Source: Euryarchaeota archaeon UBA552 (lineage in GTDB: Archaea > Thermoplasmatota > Poseidoniia > Poseidoniales > Thalassarchaeaceae). Taken from it: a DNA stretch of 29,271 nucleotides. The translations under genes and the position numbers were made by a program. The stretch is taken from NCBI GenBank assembly GCA_002499585.1, contig DAMH01000024.1, forward strand, positions 45,627-74,897. The letters are read 5' to 3'. The first letter of the stretch is position 1. Each line of letters begins with the position of its first letter. Shown here one piece after another: positions 24,757 to 29,271 of the stretch. The notes under the pieces are model-generated. The model ran no database searches. It saw nothing but the letters and a program-made list of their open reading frames with translations, and was not told the origin of the DNA.

Positions 24757-25690
24757 ACCAACCGAATTTGTGTTCCAAAATCTTCCCTCCATCTGTTCTC
24801 AGCATATCAATTGCATCCTCAGAATCCTGCCTCGAGTGCCCATGGACACCACATTCACGGATTATAGTGTCGTAATCTACTCCCTCGCCTCTGTCACCGG
24901 CAGAAATAGTGGCCATAATCACCTCCTCAAGTGTGAGGTCTTGATTTATTGGGGCGTCGGGTTGTGTCGAAGGAGGGGTTGATTCCTCCGAAATTTGTGA
25001 TTCTGCGGCACTTTCATTGTTGACGATTTCAACGGATCTGCCGAGGGCGGCATTCAGTGCTTGTAGCACGTCAAGCAAATACACCTCTGATTCAAAATCA
25101 GGATAGTGGGCTCGGGCCAACAACATCCCATCAATAAGATCCTCGGGTATGCCCGCAGACTTGAATCCAGACATGCTTTGTTCGGCGGTTAATGCCTTCT
25201 CGTAGGCATCGATCCTCCTGAGCGTGGCATCGGCCGTCTCAGCAAGCCACTCTGCATATGTTGAGCTGTCCACCTCCCTCATCTCCTGTGCATTGTAAGA
25301 TGTGAAAACCCCTCCATCCTCGGTCTGAAAGGACCTCTGTTTACCCACTACCATCATGATGAATCTGTCACCTCTCTCAAAGCGAGCGTGTATCTCTTCA
25401 GCTGTGGGGTGTAGATCAGGATTGAATGGGGACACCTCTATTCTGTGTGTGCCGGTAACATCGATAAGATTGAACCTGAAACTCTGACCGCTGTCACTTT
25501 CCCTTTTTTCAGAGCTGTCTATCGTCCCGCAAACAAGTGCCCGGTTAATTTTGGCTCCAAGCCTGGTGACCATGTAGCCTGGATCATATTCTCCGGAGCC
25601 CTGTTCAGGTAGAGTAGCGTCTCTGAACTCGTGTGCAAAAACACGAATGGCCGTTTGTCGGCCTACACGCATGGGGCTTGATATGCTCAT
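24737..25690 (-). CDS. RPA-associated protein (COG3390-type, OB fold plus winged helix)
   Basis: This is the partner of archaeal RPA in single-stranded DNA binding. From the ATG at 25690 it has 317 residues. The N-terminal part (about 5-150) is an OB-fold-like region with RQTAIRVFAHEF, NRALVCGTIDSSEKRESDSGQ and FRFNLIDVTGTHRIEVSPF. A helical linker and an acidic, Ser/Pro-rich stretch (about 225-245) follow. The end (about 252-317) reads as a winged helix, with DAIDMLRTDGGKILEHKFGWFKL, as in RPA32-type subunits. A longer start at 25705 is rejected because GGAGGTG lies between the two ATGs at proper distance from the second. That ATG overlaps the RPA stop as ATGA, so translation is coupled. The pairing with RPA is the same as in other Euryarchaeota. 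Confidence 0.88.
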   Translation of the reverse strand: MSISSPMRVGRQTAIRVFAHEFRDATLPEQGSGEYDPGYMVTRLGAKINRALVCGTIDSSEKRESDSGQSFRFNLIDVTGTHRIEVSPFNPDLHPTAEEIHARFERGDRFIMMVVGKQRSFQTEDGGVFTSYNAQEMREVDSSTYAEWLAETADATLRRIDAYEKALTAEQSMSGFKSAGIPEDLIDGMLLARAHYPDFESEVYLLDVLQALNAALGRSVEIVNNESAAESQISEESTPPSTQPDAPINQDLTLEEVIMATISAGDRGEGVDYDTIIRECGVHGHSRQDSEDAIDMLRTDGGKILEHKFGWFKLNQT

Positions 25691-27372
25691 AGTACCACCT
25701 CCCATCGTGCAATTACTTCTTCCGCCAATTTAACTGGATCTGTGTCTAAGATTTCCACATTTTCAGACTGTATCATGCACCCACGATCGTCGTTTATTGA
25801 ACGGCCTTTGACCCCGACCGTTCTGCCGAGGAATTTCTCAGTCAAACCGCTGAAAAACCTTTCACGGCCATCTGACGCTATCTCCTCCAAGATGTCCGCC
25901 ATTGATTTTCCGAGTACCTCTTCGGCCGGCTCCCGTGAGACCAAAAGCGTGGCGTTAGAAATCCCTGTGTCAATGACCATCATAAGTCGGAGATCTTGCT
26001 GCCCTGGGTCTTCGCCGTGTTCACCACAGATTCCATCTCTGAGCACCCGCCGGCAACCATCCACCGTACATCTCATGATTATTCCAGAATCAGACCTTAC
26101 TGACACAATTCTACCAGAGGTGGAAATACCTCTCCTGGAGCCTCCAGATGTTAAATCATCTAATTTCTCCTCTACCCAGTGATTGGATGGATCGATTGAA
26201 CCGAAGGGAGCCGACTCCAGAATCTCTACCTGATCCGCCGAATCTACAACGAGGTCCGGTGACCCCTGCCAGGCCTGCACCCTCGCCCGACTTAATCGAA
26301 TGTATGAATCGGGCCTGAGTTCGATCTTTCCCCAAGATGTCAGTCTGCATTTCCCGCTTGGGTCTTGCACTTCACCGCTCCTAACTTCTCTGGGTTCGCC
26401 TTCTTTTGTTGTGAACGACCTGACGCTCCAATTGACCACCTGAAGCGCGATTTCAACATCTCGCATCCCATCTCTTAGGGTCTTGATGGTGGACACAGAA
26501 CTATCCTTCAGATCGCCCGTGGTCGGGAAAGCTCCGTCGTGATATGGCTCTATTTTTGTGTAGTCGCCGATGTTTATCTCCGGCGTGTCGCGAAATCTCT
26601 TGACCTGTGCATTACCGATTTTTACCAAATCCCCCTCTGCAACATCCAAATTCTTCCACGACAGGAACCCCATGCTACCCGTTTGGTCCCCAACTTTTCC
26701 TCTGAAAACCTCGATGACGCCTGAACCATCTCGTCTGACAATTTGATCCGGAGCAACAGATAGTACTCTGCAAACAACTGAAACCGTGCCTTGTGTCTTT
26801 GAAGCAGCCTCGATTGTGATTGGCTCGCTCGTTGGTAATATGGGGTCTCCAGACCCCTCTTTCAGCACAGATACCCTCGACATCTGATTGATGTTGATCG
26901 ATTTTTTCCCATTCCATTCGTTAACTGAGACGCCTTCTAGCCTCACAATCGAGTTAGGTAGGAGATCCTGTGACTTGTTTCCCCAATCCTTGAATTCCCA
27001 CCTCTCTCGCTCACCCTCCCAGGGAGAATCTTCGATAAATCCGAAGCCAATCTGCCGCTCCTCGCCTCGAACAGTCTGAACCCGGGAGTTGTATGTCGAC
27101 ACTGCGACCTCGATTGACACGTTACGGTCATCTGGACCCAATTCCGAGAAGCTATTCACTTTCTTTTGCTCAGGGAGCGAAGATGACCCTGATCGTCCCG
27201 GGTCCTGATCTTTTTCTGAGAACTTTCTGACAACAGATCGGAGAGCGTCACGGGGTGGTATCAAAAACTCATTCTCATATCTCTCAAACTCTTTCGCCAC
27301 TTCACTGGGATTGGCATCTTTGCATTCCTGAAGAACCAACTTCACTTCTGCGTCATACTTATCTTCACTCAA
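25687..27372 (-). CDS. Replication protein A (single-stranded DNA-binding, multi-OB fold)
   Basis: RPA coats single-stranded DNA in replication and repair. The 561-residue protein has a helical N terminus followed by repeated OB folds, at about 75-185 (VNSFSELGPDDRNVSIEVAVSTYN...), 195-300 (GTVSVVCRVLSVAPDQIV) and 300-400 (STIKTLRDGMRDVEIALQVV). The C-terminal OB fold carries a zinc-binding pattern, C-x4-C then C-x2-H (RCTVDGCRRVLRDGICGEHGE) near 432-452. Repeats such as GSMGFLSWKNLDVAEGDLVKIGNAQVKRF and CRLTSWGKIELRPDSYIRLSRARVQAW show the internal duplication. The start is a TTG at 27372, immediately after an in-frame TAG, with no ATG nearby. A hairpin occupies the bases just upstream. The following gene is the RPA-associated protein. 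Confidence 0.93.
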   Translation of the reverse strand: MSEDKYDAEVKLVLQECKDANPSEVAKEFERYENEFLIPPRDALRSVVRKFSEKDQDPGRSGSSSLPEQKKVNSFSELGPDDRNVSIEVAVSTYNSRVQTVRGEERQIGFGFIEDSPWEGERERWEFKDWGNKSQDLLPNSIVRLEGVSVNEWNGKKSININQMSRVSVLKEGSGDPILPTSEPITIEAASKTQGTVSVVCRVLSVAPDQIVRRDGSGVIEVFRGKVGDQTGSMGFLSWKNLDVAEGDLVKIGNAQVKRFRDTPEINIGDYTKIEPYHDGAFPTTGDLKDSSVSTIKTLRDGMRDVEIALQVVNWSVRSFTTKEGEPREVRSGEVQDPSGKCRLTSWGKIELRPDSYIRLSRARVQAWQGSPDLVVDSADQVEILESAPFGSIDPSNHWVEEKLDDLTSGGSRRGISTSGRIVSVRSDSGIIMRCTVDGCRRVLRDGICGEHGEDPGQQDLRLMMVIDTGISNATLLVSREPAEEVLGKSMADILEEIASDGRERFFSGLTEKFLGRTVGVKGRSINDDRGCMIQSENVEILDTDPVKLAEEVIARWEVVL

Positions 27373-27421
27373 CTAAAACACATCCGCAGGGCTGAAGAGT
27401 CGTTTAGCCCCGGCTGATGTG
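27373..27421 (-). promoter_or_regulatory. Hairpin in the leader of the RPA message
   Basis: On the minus strand an outer stem CACATC/GATGTG (27416-27421 with 27379-27384) encloses an inner stem GGGCT/AGCCC (27406-27410 with 27389-27393) and a 12-base loop. GC/GC pairing and a small internal loop join the stems, for about 13 base pairs in all. TTTTAG and then the TTG start follow at once. The GGATGTG that could serve as ribosome site lies in the stem. The role is unknown; the fold is read from sequence. Confidence 0.5.
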
Positions 27422-27592
27422 CAACACTGAGTTTGTTGTTTGACCAGACACGATGTGAGGGGACTTGTGCATGTTGGGGCAGACTCGACACTTCCTCACC
27501 TTGGATTACCACCTAGACACTGGCGGTTCTTGAATATAGCCGATCGATATGATGATCGCGACTGATGAAATTTATTGGCCTCGGACTTCTTA

Positions 27593-28153
27593 ATGCCGAC
27601 CATGGAAGACCCTGAGGGCGTCACAATTGGTGTTTTGACTGCATCGGATCGGGCTTCATCAGGGGACTATGAGGACCTGAGCGGGCCCGAGATAGAGGCT
27701 TTCCTCACAGAAATCTTGGCTTCAAAATTCAAGATATATCGGAAGCTTGTTCCTGATCAGTTCGAGGACATAAAAGACGCACTGATAGAGCTCTGCGACA
27801 TATCGGGGTGCAGCTTGATTTTCACCACAGGCGGGACAGGGCCTGCACCAAGGGACGTAACCCCTGAGGCGACGTTGTCTGTGTGCGACAAGGTGCTACC
27901 GGGATTCGGGGAGAGGATGCGGTCTATTTCCCTCAAGTACGTTCCGACGGCGATACTTTCCAGGCAAGTCGGCGGTACCAGAGGTTCATGCTTGATCATC
28001 AACCTGCCTGGATCCCCTAGATCGATAAGGGAAACTCTGGAGGATCTCTTTCCGGCAATACCATACTGCATTGACCTCATAGGTGGACCCTACATCCTTA
28101 CCCTGACTGAAAGAATGGAAGCCTACAGGCCGCCGCACGCGCGAAGGGAATAA
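27593..28153 (+). CDS. moaB: Molybdenum cofactor biosynthesis protein MoaB/MogA-type
   Basis: The family adenylylates molybdopterin in preparation for molybdate (or tungstate) insertion. From ATG 27593 it has 187 residues. It shows VTIGVLTASDRASSGDYEDLSGPEI at the start, SLIFTTGGTGPAPRDVTPEATLSV with the TTGGTG nucleotide-binding loop, LPGFGERMRSISLKYVPTAILSR, and GSCLIINLPGSPRSIRETLEDLFPAIPYCIDLIGG. These are the full set of MoaB/Mog motifs. The frame is open to a TTG at 27575, and ATG 27602 is also possible; no good ribosome site decides among them. A TATA-like gaatata at 27532-27538 lies upstream. rph follows 29 bases later on the same strand. Confidence 0.93.
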   Translation: MPTMEDPEGVTIGVLTASDRASSGDYEDLSGPEIEAFLTEILASKFKIYRKLVPDQFEDIKDALIELCDISGCSLIFTTGGTGPAPRDVTPEATLSVCDKVLPGFGERMRSISLKYVPTAILSRQVGGTRGSCLIINLPGSPRSIRETLEDLFPAIPYCIDLIGGPYILTLTERMEAYRPPHARRE

Positions 28154-28182
28154 TTGATGACGAATGAGCGGGGGCGTAAATC

Positions 28183-29010
28183 ATGGCCAAGATGAAAACC
28201 GGCGGAGAGAAGGATGGTAGAAACCATGACGAAATGCGAAAAATCGAAGTTGAGTTTGATTTCACTCCCAACGCACTTTCATCAGTCCTCTACAAGCAAG
28301 GTAGTACGATGGTCTTAGCCACTGTCACCGCCGACGAGGGGCTTCCGAGATGGTTTCCACGTAACGCCACTAGAGGCTGGATTCATGCAGAATACTCCTT
28401 ACTGCCAGGGTCCACCAACACACGATTCAGGCGGGAGCGGAACGGTGCGAAGGGGAGGACCCATGAAATCGAAAGGCTCGTTGCCAGATCATTGAGGGGT
28501 GCAGTGGACCTTGAGGCGTTGGGACCTGTGTCCATGACCGTGGACTGCGAGATACTGAATGCAGATGGAGGCACGAGATGTGCATCGATCACAGCCGGGA
28601 GTATCGCTCTCAGGCTTGCAATACGTCGACTGATCAACTCGGGACGAAGCCTGCCCTCCAAACTCAGGCCCACTGAACAACAGCGGAAGGATGGCTGGAA
28701 GCCGCCCACTCTGACTAGCGGAGATGCCCTGCGTCACGAGGCCTCTGTCATGCCCCACGATGTGGCCGCCTTGAGCGTCGGTATGGTCGATGGAGACGTA
28801 AGGGTAGACCTAGATTACGTCTTGGACTCCAATGCGGATGTCGACATGAACGTAGTAATGACCAGTGCGGGGTCGTTCGTCGAGATACAGGGGACCGGCG
28901 AAGAGGCAACATACACACGGAATGAGCTAGATTCCATGATAGACAAGGCGGTTCAAGGTATCAACAAGCTCCACGTTCTTCAGGCTGGGGTACTCGACGG
29001 GATCGAATGA
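28183..29010 (+). CDS. rph: RNase PH, bacterial type
   Basis: RNase PH trims tRNA 3' ends by phosphorolysis. The 275-residue protein matches bacterial Rph rather than the archaeal exosome subunit Rrp41: EGLPRW (bacterial EGVPRF), RGWIHAEYSLLPGSTNTR at 64-81, KGRTHEIERLVARSLRGAVDL at 90-110, MTVDCEILNADGGTRCASIT with the phosphate-binding GGTR at 129-132, and VDMNVVMTSAGSFVEIQGTGE at 220-240. Compared with bacterial enzymes, about 20-25 extra residues lie between the helix after GGTR and the AALSVG strand (about 152-190). The start is ATG 28183 after a G-rich stretch. The stop codon abuts the CCA end of the convergent tRNA-Phe. moaB precedes it by 29 bases. Confidence 0.93.
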   Translation: MAKMKTGGEKDGRNHDEMRKIEVEFDFTPNALSSVLYKQGSTMVLATVTADEGLPRWFPRNATRGWIHAEYSLLPGSTNTRFRRERNGAKGRTHEIERLVARSLRGAVDLEALGPVSMTVDCEILNADGGTRCASITAGSIALRLAIRRLINSGRSLPSKLRPTEQQRKDGWKPPTLTSGDALRHEASVMPHDVAALSVGMVDGDVRVDLDYVLDSNADVDMNVVMTSAGSFVEIQGTGEEATYTRNELDSMIDKAVQGINKLHVLQAGVLDGIE

Positions 29011-29086
29011 TGGTGGGACTGGCCGGACTTGAACCAGCGGCCTCCGCATCTTCAGTGCGGCGCTCTCCCAACTGAGCTACAGTCCC
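29011..29086 (-). tRNA. tRNA-Phe (GAA), CCA encoded
   Basis: The minus strand folds as a complete 76-base tRNA. The acceptor stem GGGACTG/CAGTCCC is followed by discriminator A and an encoded CCA. The D arm is GCTC/GAGC with loop AGTTGGGA. The anticodon arm CCGCA/TGCGG has loop CTGAAGA and anticodon GAA. A five-base variable region AGGCC follows, and the T arm GCTGG/CCGGC has loop TTCAAGT. All stems pair (one G-T in the T stem). There is no intron. The CCA end touches the rph stop codon on the other strand. Confidence 0.97.
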
Positions 29087-29110
29087 GTGGGTAAGCCTAC
29101 GCAACCCGAT

Positions 29111-29120
29111 CATAGTATCA
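29111..29120 (-). promoter_or_regulatory. Putative TATA box for tRNA-Phe
   Basis: The minus strand reads tgatactatg, roughly 25-34 bases before the 5' end of the tRNA at 29086. This is the usual archaeal distance. It is weak pattern evidence. Confidence 0.35.
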
Positions 29121-29179
29121 AGGCTTCTGAGCGACTCATTCAATACATAGTGGCTCGGCTGGCAACGCAGGGTGCAGGC

Positions 29180-29271
29180 ATGTCAATTGCAAGCAGAGCA
29201 AAGCGGGTAACCACAAATACTCTCCAAGAGATGAAGGCAAATAATGAGAAAATCGCAATGCTGACTGCATA
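29180..29271 (+). CDS. panB: 3-methyl-2-oxobutanoate hydroxymethyltransferase, N-terminal fragment
   Basis: Only the first 30 codons are present; the gene runs off the window. The reading RVTTNTLQEMKANNEKIAML followed by TA and the first two bases of a tyrosine codon fits the PanB opening (KVT...L..MK..GEKIxMLTAYD). PanB makes ketopantoate from alpha-ketoisovalerate, the substrate for the panE product at 7703-8647. The ATG at 29180 has AGGGTG just upstream, and aatacata at 29142-29149 could be its TATA box. The call rests on a short stretch but the motif is distinctive. Confidence 0.8.
   Translation, partial: MSIASRAKRVTTNTLQEMKANNEKIAMLTA

Noticed and set aside
27455..27500. Loose inverted repeat gtgagg ... 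cctcac in the RPA/moaB gap
   Set aside because: Six pairs separated by about 30 bases with poor continuation; expected by chance in this length.
27549..27570. C/D box-like RNA signal (atgatga ... ctga ... tgatgaa) before moaB
   Set aside because: The C-like and D'-like boxes are only about six bases apart, too close for a guide, and there is no proper second D box or terminal stem.

Overview
The window looks like a chromosomal stretch from an uncultured marine euryarchaeon. The best guess is the Thermoplasmata-related Marine Group II/III (Poseidoniia-like). Archaeal marks are a full nine-gene A-type ATP synthase operon in the order H-I-K-E-C-F-A-B-D, a euryarchaeal RPA plus RPA-associated protein pair, a geranylgeranyl reductase, and TATA boxes about 25 bp ahead of several start codons. 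Thermoplasmata-like or bacterial-like marks are a class II HMG-CoA reductase, a bacterial-type RNase PH and L-aspartate oxidase. The taxon is an inference; no rRNA or ribosomal protein is present to fix it.

Layout. (1) 1-447: 3' end of class II HMG-CoA reductase (mevalonate pathway). (2) 426-5928, minus strand: condensin operon smc-scpA-scpB. (3) 6098-7714: nadB, meeting a minus-strand pair (7703-11055) of ketopantoate reductase and a degenerate site-2-protease-like membrane protein. (4) 11125-19701, minus strand: complete A1Ao ATP synthase operon, nearly every gene with a good Shine-Dalgarno sequence. (5) 19830-22629: UbiE-type methyltransferase, geranylgeranyl reductase and a polyprenyl diphosphate synthase, a prenyl-lipid/quinone block. 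(6) 22679-24756: two unusual plus-strand genes, a porphobilinogen-deaminase-like protein without the catalytic residues and a protein with three SAP-like repeats. (7) 24737-27372, minus strand: RPA and RPA-associated protein, with a hairpin leader just before the RPA start. (8) 27593-29010: moaB and bacterial-type rph. (9) tRNA-Phe(GAA) on the minus strand, then the start of panB running off the end.

How the genes fit together: smc/scpA/scpB, RPA and possibly the SAP protein serve chromosome structure and maintenance. HMGR, polyprenyl synthase and geranylgeranyl reductase belong to isoprenoid membrane lipid synthesis, and the UbiE-like enzyme may use a prenyl quinone. panE and panB are consecutive steps toward pantothenate and CoA. 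nadB starts de novo NAD synthesis.

The genome is very compact. All four convergent protein-gene pairs overlap at their 3' ends, and the tRNA CCA abuts the rph stop codon. No gene-free stretch exceeds 300 bases; the longest is 27373-27592, which holds the RPA leader hairpin and the moaB promoter region. I saw no insertion sequence, CRISPR array, phage gene or rRNA. The most unusual items are the pseudo-S2P, the deaminase-like protein, the symmetric TATA box shared by two divergent genes, the triple-SAP protein and the RPA leader hairpin.
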